Origin: JAKFFN01 sp964444305
Lineage (GTDB): Bacteria; Sumerlaeota; Sumerlaeia; Sumerlaeales; Sumerlaeaceae
Direction: 5' to 3'
Assembly: GCA_964444305.1 (NCBI GenBank)
Contig: CAYUGQ010000087.1
Coordinates: 1 to 11,580 of the forward strand
Length of the DNA stretch: 11,580 nucleotides
Shown here: piece after piece, positions 1-6,385 of the stretch
Layout of the letters: the number at the start of each line of letters is the position of its first letter
How positions within the stretch are numbered: position 1 is the stretch's first letter
Notes under the pieces: model-generated
What the model was told of the DNA's origin: nothing
Seen by the model: the letters and a program-made list of their open reading frames with translations, nothing else
Database searches by the model: none
Translations under genes and position numbers: made by a program

Positions 1-1
1 C

Positions 2-112
2 ATAGGATTGCCAGGTCTGCCATTGATAGCGGCCTTCTCAACAGAAGGTCTGCAGCCTGGAGAGCTTGTGCTATGTCGTAGTGATGAAGTGCTGAGAAGT
101 ATGAGCGTGTGA
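2..112 (+). CDS. Possible C-terminal end of a gene entering from the left edge
   Basis: Frame 2 is open from the window edge to a TGA at 110-112 and gives about 36 residues with protein-like composition (a GLPGLPLIAAF stretch, then a short acidic and basic tail). The other two forward frames look less protein-like; frame 1 closes at 79-81. No family is recognised from so short a piece, and no start lies inside the window. A short GC-rich hairpin at 123-139 follows the stop, which fits a gene end, but it lacks a U-run. The stretch could equally be non-coding sequence that happens to be open. Confidence 0.35.
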   Translation: MGLPGLPLIAAFSTEGLQPGELVLCRSDEVLRSMSV

Positions 113-122
113 GTGAGCACTG

Positions 123-139
123 GGCACCAAAAAGGTGCC
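123..139 (+). terminator. Short hairpin after the left-edge reading frame, weak terminator candidate
   Basis: GGCACC and GGTGCC form a perfect 6-bp stem around an AAAAA loop, 10 bases past the TGA at 110-112. A second inverted repeat follows (CCAATCTC at 148-155 with GAGATTGG at 181-188, 25-base gap). Neither has a following T-run, so termination is only suggested. The rest of 140-225 shows nothing recognisable. Confidence 0.22.
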
Positions 140-225
140 TGACTGGACCAATCTCCTTTCTCATGTAAGTTTTGTTAAATGAGATTGGGTTAGCCTATAT
201 TGTGCCGGTAATAGTCAACGCAAAA

Positions 226-257
226 GCGCCGCCTGCGGAGTGTGGTGCAGGCGGCGC
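226..257 (-). terminator. Intrinsic terminator of the DUF1338 gene
   Basis: GCGCCGCCTGC (226-236) and GCAGGCGGCGC (247-257) are a perfect 11-bp GC-rich stem with a 10-base loop. It lies 25 bases past the minus-strand stop at 282-284. Read on the minus strand, the stem is followed by TTTTGCGTTG, a short U-tract. The plus-strand side has no T-run, so it is oriented to serve the minus-strand gene. Confidence 0.72.
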
Positions 258-281
258 AATTGACCAGTTTAGCTGTTTTGA

Positions 282-1994
282 TCAGGCAATTATGTTCTGA
301 GCTACAGCTGTCGCTGCTTCAAGCTCAGACACCCGCTGGCGATCGATTTTTTCCGTCAGGCCGAGGTCGGCATAGGTTTTTAAAAGGGACTGAGCTTCCA
401 AAGCCCGATAGACGACATTGGGATCGATAATTGTCCGACCCATGATCTCCTCAAGGGTTGCAGTGGTGTAAGCCTCACGTGCGGTTTCTGTCTTGGTGCC
501 ATACTGTCCGAGGTTTGATGCAAAAATTCCTGCGGCGCTGAAAGGAAGAAAATCTTCATAGCGGAGACCTTCATAATCAACGTATCCATCAGAGATAAGC
601 TGCTGGATGTCAGTGGATGAAATTCCTGCAGCGGCCTGCTTGCGTCCGGCATCTGTGGCACTGTAACGGCCAAAGACCAACCCCTGCTGAAGAAGCTCCG
701 GCAGGGTTTCCGGAAACTCGGCAAATGCCGCACCGTACTCGTGCAGATAAGCATCGTAATCATTTTTCACCAGGGCAGGATTTTTATCCCGTGCTGCATT
801 GGCCTCCGCCAGGCAGCGGTCGTAAAGCTCGCGACCCTTCGGAGTAGTAGCATAGAAACGCTGTTCAATCTCGCCAAAGCGCGCCGTGTGTTTTGCCTGA
901 ACCTGCGTGCCGTCCGGCTGATGAAAAGTGACTGCCTCCGTCAGAGCTTTGTAAGAATCCTGCCTCAACAAAACCGGAGTGTTCATGTCGGGCCCTTCGG
1001 TAAAATCCTTAAAGCCTGAGTGGTTTAGTTCCGTCAGATCAAGATCAGGCTGGCCAAGGCGATCTGCCAGGGCATTAGCCCAGGTTTCAAGCTGGCCGTC
1101 GGAAATTTCACCCGCAGTGAACTGCTTAATGTCATCGACCGAAAGATGGCGGAAATGAAGCTTCATATAATCATGATCCGCATGCTTGCGAAGCCACATT
1201 AGAGCCTGAGTCGCGCGGCGCACAAATTCATCTCGGCTAAGCTCACCCAGGGCAAACTTCATCGCCGACGTGTATAGATCCATACACAAAGTGTTCGGCG
1301 TGAGGTGGTTCAAGTGGTGCGACTGAAAGCATGAGATGTCAGCCGCGATTTTGAAACCGGCCTCGCACAATTGATTATAAAGATCATAATCGTTGGCTTG
1401 AGCGGTCCACTTAAAAATGCGGTTTGTGCCCTCTTGTACCAGCTCTTCCGCTTCGGCCTGAGACAGGCCACCTTCATTTTCGTTTTTTAAAACCAGTTCA
1501 CGGGCTCGATCCGTAAAAACCTGCCGGCGGGAGAGAAGGTCTTGCACCCGGGGACGAATCTCGGCAGGGAGGTTTTCGATCATCAGCAGTGAGGTAAAAA
1601 CGCGGTGCTCCGGATTAAGCGGAGACCTGAAAGCTGTAGCGATGATGGGCTGGCTCTTACCACCCAGGCTCGTCATGTCATAAAAGTTGTGGGGCTCCAT
1701 TCCGAAGGCCGAAAAGTACCCGGCAATCCAACGATATTCTTCATAGGTGCCAATGCGGATGGCACCGTGGCGTTCGCCGCTGGCTTTTTCCAACTGGTCT
1801 TCTGTGATGTCAAAACTCTGGTGGCGGGCGGAAAGAAGCGTGCATACAGTTTCGTTGGAGACCTTGTTAACGAGAAGTGACTTATCGTACAGGGGAACTT
1901 CCTTGCCAAACATGGCGCTCAGTTCGGCGAACAGCTTATGTTGCATGACAATTTTGTCTGCATGCGCGGTGGTGGATGCGGTGGCGTTACCCAT
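282..1994 (-). CDS. DUF1338 (HglS/YdcJ-type) 2-oxoadipate dioxygenase/decarboxylase family protein
   Basis: This is a cytoplasmic Fe(II)-dependent VOC-fold metalloenzyme family. The characterised member HglS converts 2-oxoadipate plus O2 to D-2-hydroxyglutarate in lysine catabolism. Family signatures are visible in order: HGAIR at residues 76-80, GMEPHNFYDM near 98-107, ATAFRSP at 119-125, a FTSLL block at 133-137, HHLNHLTP at 226-233, RFGEIEQR at 372-379 and YEDFLPFSAAGIF at 479-491. His76, a His in the 226-230 block and Glu375 fit the metal triad of HglS, and Arg80 fits its substrate-binding arginine four residues after the first His. At 570 residues it is about 110-120 longer than typical bacterial members; extra sequence lies in the middle (about 240-330) and in the C-terminal tail. 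The start is supported by AAGGAAGG about 10 bases upstream of the ATG. It appears monocistronic, with its own terminator and no lysine-degradation neighbour. Family membership is firm; the exact substrate is inferred. Confidence 0.88.
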   Translation of the reverse strand: MGNATASTTAHADKIVMQHKLFAELSAMFGKEVPLYDKSLLVNKVSNETVCTLLSARHQSFDITEDQLEKASGERHGAIRIGTYEEYRWIAGYFSAFGMEPHNFYDMTSLGGKSQPIIATAFRSPLNPEHRVFTSLLMIENLPAEIRPRVQDLLSRRQVFTDRARELVLKNENEGGLSQAEAEELVQEGTNRIFKWTAQANDYDLYNQLCEAGFKIAADISCFQSHHLNHLTPNTLCMDLYTSAMKFALGELSRDEFVRRATQALMWLRKHADHDYMKLHFRHLSVDDIKQFTAGEISDGQLETWANALADRLGQPDLDLTELNHSGFKDFTEGPDMNTPVLLRQDSYKALTEAVTFHQPDGTQVQAKHTARFGEIEQRFYATTPKGRELYDRCLAEANAARDKNPALVKNDYDAYLHEYGAAFAEFPETLPELLQQGLVFGRYSATDAGRKQAAAGISSTDIQQLISDGYVDYEGLRYEDFLPFSAAGIFASNLGQYGTKTETAREAYTTATLEEIMGRTIIDPNVVYRALEAQSLLKTYADLGLTEKIDRQRVSELEAATAVAQNIIA

Positions 1995-2150
1995 GGTTTT
2001 TCGGCCTTCCTTTTTAGAAGATAATCAACGGGAACTGTGGTTCTACTTAAAAGATTACCTTCTAAGACCTTTTTGTTTCAAGGGAGGTTTGGGCAACTCC
2101 GGATTGGTACCCTTGGATAGGCGCATGTTAGTCAGATGTGTTCGCTTATG
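1995..2150 (-). promoter_or_regulatory. Spacer with possible weak promoter for the DUF1338 gene
   Basis: This 156-base gap separates the pseudopilin end from the DUF1338 start. On the minus strand TTGAAA (2076-2081) stands 18 bases from TAATCT (2052-2057); the first box is close to consensus and the second is poor. AAGGAAGG near the ATG is a good ribosome binding site. CAAGGG and CCCTTG form a 6-bp inverted repeat with a 25-base loop but no U-run, so I do not see a terminator for the pseudopilin gene. Confidence 0.25.
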
Positions 2151-2396
2151 TCACCAGCGGCTTATAAACCATGGATCCATTCCAAAGCGATCAGGATTTT
2201 TTTGGGTTCGGATGATGTTGCCAATACTGATTGTGCCATTAGACGGATCGTAGTCGATAAAAGGCCGGAAGTCAGTATTTGTACCCCCGGGAGGCGTATT
2301 AAAGTATTCCCGGTCTGGCCCGTTAGACATCTGAAAGTAATCGCCAGCTACACGGTAAGCTTGAGGGTACCACGCCTGTGCATCAGTTCGTTTCAT
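2151..2396 (-). CDS. C-terminal part of the split pseudopilin, after an in-frame TAG
   Basis: These 81 codons are in the same frame as the upstream pseudopilin half and begin with an ATG that touches its TAG stop. The residues continue the usual pseudopilin pattern: an aromatic AWYPQAYRVAGDYF stretch, a GPDREY motif at about residues 26-31, then YDPSNGTISIGNIIR near 49-63. A closing FDYDPSNGT..GDI-like segment is typical of short pseudopilins in Planctomycetes-related and uncultured phyla. No Shine-Dalgarno is seen before the ATG, so independent translation would need reinitiation from the TAG-ATG junction. Most likely this is the C-terminal half of one 241-codon gene carrying a nonsense codon. 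A sequencing error, or suppression of the TAG, could instead leave an intact protein. A free C-terminal piece would have no membrane anchor and no obvious function. Confidence 0.6.
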   Translation of the reverse strand: MKRTDAQAWYPQAYRVAGDYFQMSNGPDREYFNTPPGGTNTDFRPFIDYDPSNGTISIGNIIRTQKNPDRFGMDPWFISRW

Positions 2397-2876
2397 CTAG
2401 TAAGCCATAGGCTGATAAACGTGCCGCACGAAAAGTCTCCCCCGGCCGTGGTCAGTTCCCGGGTCATCCCACGTTGGATGATGAACTTTGGGTTGGAACG
2501 GGTCCTGAGGAATGGAACTGATGTAAGCTACAGGGGAGCTTACTCGACCGGGGGTCCATATGTGGTAGGGCCAACTGACCAGAGGTCTGCCTGGCGGAGC
2601 CCATACTCCTGTCATATGAGCCTCCCAGATTGGATACTGGTTCCAATCCAGTTTATACGATTCAATAGCCGTTGCCACTGCGCGCATGTCGGCCTTATTA
2701 CGGGAGATTTTCGCGCGTGTTTGAGCTTCCAGAAAGTTTGGAACCGCAATGGCCGCAAGAATGGCGATAATGGCAACGACGATTAACAACTCAATAAGCG
2801 TGAAAGCTCGGCTTCTCCGTTTACATTCATGATTGTTTATGCACTGAAGCACTCCCTGGATAAAATTGAACCCCAC
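2397..2876 (-). CDS. Type II secretion/type IV pilus-like pseudopilin, N-terminal part (gene interrupted)
   Basis: The class III prepilin signature is clear: a basic KRRSRA segment (19-24), Phe25 as +1 after the cleaved Ala, Glu29 at +5, and a hydrophobic helix FTLIELLIVVAIIAILAAIAV at 25-45. PNFLEAQTRAK and a helix ADMRAVATAIESYKLDWNQYP follow, as in GspG-like pseudopilins. The product would sit in the inner membrane, be cut and N-methylated by PilD, and assemble in a secretion pseudopilus or pilus. The frame ends at TAG 2397-2399 after only 159 codons, while matching sequence continues in frame to 2151. The start is also doubtful: the only in-frame start here is a GTG (2874-2876) with no ribosome binding site, giving an overlong 24-residue leader. 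An ATG at 2828-2830 would encode a normal leader if one A were added. Two lesions suggest a decaying gene or an assembly problem. Confidence 0.75.
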   Translation of the reverse strand: MGFNFIQGVLQCINNHECKRRSRAFTLIELLIVVAIIAILAAIAVPNFLEAQTRAKISRNKADMRAVATAIESYKLDWNQYPIWEAHMTGVWAPPGRPLVSWPYHIWTPGRVSSPVAYISSIPQDPFQPKVHHPTWDDPGTDHGRGRLFVRHVYQPMAY

Positions 2877-2883
2877 TGCTTAA

Positions 2884-2897
2884 AAGTAATATTACTT
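2884..2897. promoter_or_regulatory. 14-bp perfect palindrome, possible operator
   Basis: AAGTAATATTACTT reads the same on both strands. It overlaps the candidate -10 box of the minus-strand pseudopilin promoter, a position suited to repression. It is AT-rich, so chance formation is possible and no binding protein is identified. Confidence 0.3.
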
Positions 2898-2925
2898 ATA
2901 TCTTAAATCGGGGGGGCGATGTCAA
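2895..2925 (-). promoter_or_regulatory. Candidate sigma70-type promoter of the pseudopilin gene
   Basis: On the minus strand a consensus TTGACA (2920-2925) is followed after 19 bases by TATAAG (2895-2900), five of six matches to TATAAT. Spacing is slightly long and the spacer contains C7. It lies just upstream of the pseudopilin reading frame and faces the right way. Confidence 0.42.
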
Positions 2926-3107
2926 TGCAAAACACACCTATGCGAATTATGCCAAAAACGGAAACTTCCCCAGTCGAATAAATCGTCAGAAAATTCGAGC
3001 GACGTTGATATTACCGAAGTTCCAATTGTATCTAGCACCGTTTTTGTGCAAGCAGATGCGTTTTTTGTTGACCCCGTAAAACTCCGTTGTTCGAGTCGGA
3101 ACCAACA

Positions 3108-3122
3108 TCTCGAATTTCGAGA
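3108..3122. promoter_or_regulatory. 15-base inverted repeat upstream of the sulfatase, possible operator
   Basis: TCTCGAATTTCGAGA is a perfect 7-bp inverted repeat around one central base, about 165 bases before the sulfatase ATG. The two-fold symmetry and length suit a dimeric repressor or activator. No regulator gene sits next to it and no known operator is matched with confidence. Confidence 0.33.
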
Positions 3123-3286
3123 GGCATTATTTGCCTGGCAACGCCCTGTCTGTAGCGAAGGACGAATGCTGGACAAGATCTGACAACAAAGATCCGACAC
3201 CGAAAAAAGTTCTCGTCTGCCGCAATCCTCCGGGTTCTTGTTATAGACGACTTCATTTTCCGACGTCGGCCAGAAAGGAACGCAGT

Positions 3287-5044
3287 ATGGATTTACATCC
3301 GTTGTTCGACCTGGATGACGACGATGATTATAATGATGACGAGGGCGGAGCCGAAGAGGCCCCCCGGGAGGAACCACCATCTGGTTTTTCTCGGCGTCAA
3401 TTCATCAAGCGTTCGGCCACAGGCGCCTTTGGCGCAGCTGTAGCCGGCGCAACGTTGGCCGGTGACGGTTTCATTTCATCGGCCCATGCGAAAAAGAAAA
3501 AACAGGCCAAGTTCAGTAAGAAAAAGCCGAACATCCTGATCATCATGACCGATCAGGAGCGTAACCCGATGTACTGGCCCGAGGGCTGGGCTGAGGCGAA
3601 CCTGCCAAACCGGAACCGCCTGCTCCAAAATGGCCTTTCGTTCAACAAAGCTTTCTGTAATACGGCCATGTGTTCTCCAAGCCGTACAACGCTGTTCACG
3701 GGTTTATATCCAGTACAGCACGGCGTGGAGCATACGCTGAGTAAGGGCGGATCCCTTTCAAAAACTGAGAACGTCTTGCATGAAGGCACTCAGAACATTG
3801 CCCGCATGCTGGAAACAGCCGGTTATAATGTGCAGTATCGCGGCAAATGGCATCTTTCAAAAGACAAAACCTGTCTGACCGATGCGAACACAACAGAAGA
3901 TCTGGCAAGATACGGCTTTAAAGGATGGCAAGGGCCGGACGGTGGCCAGGACGTTGAAGTAGAGAATTTTGGTGGAGGCTGTGCAGACCACGACGGCCGC
4001 TGGGCTAATCAGGCTGCAGAATTCCTTCGCAGCAAAGAAGCCAGGAATCAGCCCTGGGCCATGGTGGTGTCGTTTGTAAATCCCCATGACGTGCTGGCTT
4101 ACCCCAAAAGCTGGAATGAAATGGTCGGTAACAACCAGTATGGTTATCACTTTAACTACGGCCATAATCACCCAGAATGCTTTGAGCAGGGAATCGAACT
4201 GCCGCCGACTCATACGGAAGAGTTGCTCCATAACTATAAGCCAACCGCCCAGGCGCAATATAAAGTGCTCACCGCAGGACTTGGTCCCCTGTCTCACGTA
4301 GAAAAAGTTAACTATGTTAACTTCTATGCGTACCTCCACAAGGTCGTGGACCAACATGTGGGCACAGTGCTCGACGCGCTTCAGTCCCGCAAAAATGTCT
4401 ACAACCGCACAGTTGTTTTCCGCCTGTCGGACCATGGCGAGATGGGCATGTCCCATGGCGGTCTGCGTCAAAAGGCGTTCAATGCTTATGAAGAGACATT
4501 GAATGTGCCGCTGATTATTTCTAATCCGAAATACTTCCCGAATCCTGTCAAGACGGATGCGCTGGTTAGCCTGGTGGATGTCGCTCCGACAATCGCGGCG
4601 CTGGCCCGGGTTCCAAACTGGGAACAGTGGGACTTCAAAGGCAAAGACCTGACGCCGATCATGCTGGATGCAATGCAGAATCCGGAAAACCCAACGGCAA
4701 CAGTTCAGGATTCAGTCCTGTTTACCTTTGACGATGATAACCCGGCCCAGCCTGAACCGCAGACCATTGTCACGCAACCGCGCCACATCCGGGCGATCAG
4801 AGATGAGCGGTATAAATTTACCATCTACTTTGATCCTTTCGGAGAGCACCCGCCCGAGAGCGAACTCTATGACCTCTGGACCGATCCGCAAGAGATGAAC
4901 AATCTGGCTCATCCGGACAACGTGGCTCACTATAATCCGGAACTCATCGAGTACATGCGGGAGAAAATGCTGAGAAAAATGGACGAGACGGGAACGAGCT
5001 TCCAGCCCATTTCCCCCTATCGCCCCGAACCGGCACACGCTTAA
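3287..5044 (+). CDS. Tat-exported formylglycine-dependent sulfatase (S1 family)
   Basis: It hydrolyses a sulfate ester outside the cytoplasm; the substrate cannot be told from sequence. The start is the ATG at 3287 because AAAGGAA sits 6-8 bases upstream; it gives 585 residues. Residues 8-30 are strikingly acidic, then SRRQFIK (35-41) is a full twin-arginine motif, followed by a small-residue hydrophobic stretch and AHA (66-68) as likely cleavage site, then a lysine-rich run at 69-80. The catalytic domain begins PNILIIMTDQ (81-90, metal Asp89). CSPSR (129-133) carries Cys129, the residue turned into formylglycine, in a TLFTGLYP context. RGKWHL (185-190), NPHD (265-268) and SDHGE (381-385) supply further metal and sulfate contacts, and Lys396 lies in the usual post-motif position. 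A Cys-type site needs the anaerobic maturase encoded just downstream, so the two genes form a functional pair. Confidence 0.92.
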   Translation: MDLHPLFDLDDDDDYNDDEGGAEEAPREEPPSGFSRRQFIKRSATGAFGAAVAGATLAGDGFISSAHAKKKKQAKFSKKKPNILIIMTDQERNPMYWPEGWAEANLPNRNRLLQNGLSFNKAFCNTAMCSPSRTTLFTGLYPVQHGVEHTLSKGGSLSKTENVLHEGTQNIARMLETAGYNVQYRGKWHLSKDKTCLTDANTTEDLARYGFKGWQGPDGGQDVEVENFGGGCADHDGRWANQAAEFLRSKEARNQPWAMVVSFVNPHDVLAYPKSWNEMVGNNQYGYHFNYGHNHPECFEQGIELPPTHTEELLHNYKPTAQAQYKVLTAGLGPLSHVEKVNYVNFYAYLHKVVDQHVGTVLDALQSRKNVYNRTVVFRLSDHGEMGMSHGGLRQKAFNAYEETLNVPLIISNPKYFPNPVKTDALVSLVDVAPTIAALARVPNWEQWDFKGKDLTPIMLDAMQNPENPTATVQDSVLFTFDDDNPAQPEPQTIVTQPRHIRAIRDERYKFTIYFDPFGEHPPESELYDLWTDPQEMNNLAHPDNVAHYNPELIEYMREKMLRKMDETGTSFQPISPYRPEPAHA

Positions 5045-5056
5045 TTTAACCTAAGG

Positions 5057-5104
5057 TGGTCCGGGCCGGCATTTCATGAGTCTGCCCGGACCATTATTTT
5101 TTTT
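5057..5104 (+). terminator. Strong intrinsic terminator between the sulfatase and its maturase
   Basis: TGGTCCGGGC (5057-5066) and GCCCGGACCA (5084-5093) form a perfect 10-bp stem with a 17-base loop, followed by TTATTTTTTTT. It starts 12 bases after the sulfatase stop. The T-run ends 8 bases before the next ATG, so it either ends the sulfatase transcript or attenuates expression of the maturase. Confidence 0.88.
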
Positions 5105-5112
5105 GATTTGAT

Positions 5113-6351
5113 ATGACGACTGCCACCGAAACCCCTGCGAACCTTGATGCGTTTCACGTTCTGATGAAACCACGAGGTGCTATCTGTAACCTGGACTGTA
5201 AATACTGCTTCTTCCTGTCCAAAGAGAAACTGTTTCCCGGAAGCAATTTCCGTATGTCGGAAGAGCTTCTGGAAAACTACGTCCGCCAGCATATTGAGGC
5301 GCATAATGTGCAAGAAGTGACCTTTGCGTGGCAGGGCGGTGAGCCGACCCTGATGGGTCTGGATTTTTTTCGCCGCGCCGTAGAGTTTCAGGAGAAATAT
5401 CGCAAACCAGGCACCCGGATTTTGAACACCTTCCAGACCAATGCAACGACGTTCAACGACGCCTGGTGTCAGTTTTTCCATGAACACAATTTTCTGCTGG
5501 GAATCAGCATCGACGGCCCCGCCGCCATGCACGACTATTATCGCGTGGACAAGGGGGGATCACCAACCTGGGCCCGCGTGATGGCAGGGATCGCCCTGGC
5601 AAAAAAGCATAACGTCGAATTTAACGTGCTGGTTACAGTGAACTCCGCCAACGTGGCCCACGGCGCAGAGGTTTATCGCTTTCTGCGGGATGAAGTCGGC
5701 GCCCGATATATGCAGTTTATCCCAATTATCGAGCGGGATAACGAAACTGGTTTTCAAGAAGGAACCGACGTCACCGATCGGTCCGTAACAGGGGAGCAGT
5801 ACGGTCAGTTCCTGATTGAGGTATTTAACGAATGGGTCACTAACGATGTGGGCACCGTGTTCGTGCAACTCTTTGACGTGGCCGTGGGCGTATGGCTAGG
5901 CCATCCTGCAGCGCTGTGTGTGTTTGCGGAAACCTGTGGAGGCGCGCTGGCGCTGGAACACAACGGTGACCTGTATTCCTGCGACCATTTTGTGGAACCC
6001 CGCTTTCACTTGGGGAACGTCAAAGACACGCCCCTTTCAGACATGGTTAATTCCGAAAAGCAGCGGCAGTTTGGGCAGCATAAGCGGGACTCGCTGCCAA
6101 AGTATTGCCGCGAATGCGAAGTGCGCTTTATCTGCAACGGCGGTTGCCCGAAAGATCGCATCGCTATGACACCGGATGGCGAGCCGGGATTAAACTATCT
6201 CTGCGCCGGCTTTAAAGCGTTCTTTACCCACATCGATCCCGCCATGAAAACCATCGCCCGCCTGATTCTAAGCCGCCGCTCTCCCTCAGAAATCATGGGT
6301 CTGATAGCCGCCTCGGAACCGCCACAGGAATCGCCTGAAGATGCACAGTAA
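5113..6351 (+). CDS. Anaerobic sulfatase-maturating enzyme (anSME/AtsB type), radical SAM-SPASM protein
   Basis: It oxidises the sulfatase active-site Cys (or Ser) to C-alpha-formylglycine in the cytoplasm without O2, using S-adenosylmethionine. The radical SAM cluster motif CNLDCKYC gives Cys25, Cys29 and Cys32. WQGGEPT (73-79) is the GGE SAM-binding motif, and QTNAT (108-112) and SIDGP (132-136) are typical of anSME. The SPASM domain supplies Cys269, 275, 290, 332, 335, 341, 345 and 364, whose spacing matches the two auxiliary clusters of the Clostridium perfringens enzyme. Asp291, directly after Cys290, fits its catalytic Asp277. Length (412) is normal for bacterial members. The ATG is preceded by a U-run and GATTTGAT rather than a Shine-Dalgarno, so translation may be leaderless, weak or fed by read-through. 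Its position downstream of a CSPSR sulfatase makes that protein its obvious client. Confidence 0.93.
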   Translation: MTTATETPANLDAFHVLMKPRGAICNLDCKYCFFLSKEKLFPGSNFRMSEELLENYVRQHIEAHNVQEVTFAWQGGEPTLMGLDFFRRAVEFQEKYRKPGTRILNTFQTNATTFNDAWCQFFHEHNFLLGISIDGPAAMHDYYRVDKGGSPTWARVMAGIALAKKHNVEFNVLVTVNSANVAHGAEVYRFLRDEVGARYMQFIPIIERDNETGFQEGTDVTDRSVTGEQYGQFLIEVFNEWVTNDVGTVFVQLFDVAVGVWLGHPAALCVFAETCGGALALEHNGDLYSCDHFVEPRFHLGNVKDTPLSDMVNSEKQRQFGQHKRDSLPKYCRECEVRFICNGGCPKDRIAMTPDGEPGLNYLCAGFKAFFTHIDPAMKTIARLILSRRSPSEIMGLIAASEPPQESPEDAQ

Positions 6352-6385
6352 TCAGTGCCTTTCGGCAAGAAGGCTGATCTGAGAA

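Larger units (their letters stand above)
2877..3286. other. 410-base non-coding divergent spacer between pseudopilin and sulfatase
   Basis: No convincing gene lies here. The sulfatase frame stays open back to an ATG at 3131, but the 52 extra codons have no ribosome binding site and no resemblance to a signal peptide, so I read them as leader. The spacer holds a minus-strand promoter candidate, two perfect palindromes (listed separately) and a run of seven G (2910-2916). A poor plus-strand promoter candidate has TTGATA at 3005-3010 and TGTATC at 3027-3032. Confidence 0.5.

Noticed and set aside
2079..2115. CAAGGG/CCCTTG inverted repeat downstream of the pseudopilin as a terminator
   Set aside because: Only 6 bp with a 25-base loop and no T-run in either direction.
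2394..2399. Genome-wide reassignment of TAG to an amino acid
   Set aside because: cdsA and the GntR-type gene both end in TAG at their expected family ends, so TAG acts as stop in this genome; at most local suppression remains possible.
2136..2786. 216-codon plus-strand open frame opposite the pseudopilin
   Set aside because: It lies antisense to a recognisable pseudopilin, has no ribosome binding site and shows no domain-like pattern; it is a shadow frame.
3131..3286. Extension of the sulfatase frame 52 codons upstream to an ATG at 3131
   Set aside because: No ribosome binding site and no family-like sequence there, while the ATG at 3287 has a well-placed AAAGGAA. The upstream part reads as leader.
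2922..3380. 152-codon minus-strand open frame covering the sulfatase leader and N-terminus
   Set aside because: Arginine/histidine-rich, low-quality composition antisense to the sulfatase start; no family resemblance.
6352..6377. Hairpin in the gap between the maturase and mqnC stops (GCCTT/AAGGC plus TCA/TGA)
   Set aside because: Stem is short and bulged, with no T-run on either side, so it does not qualify as a terminator.
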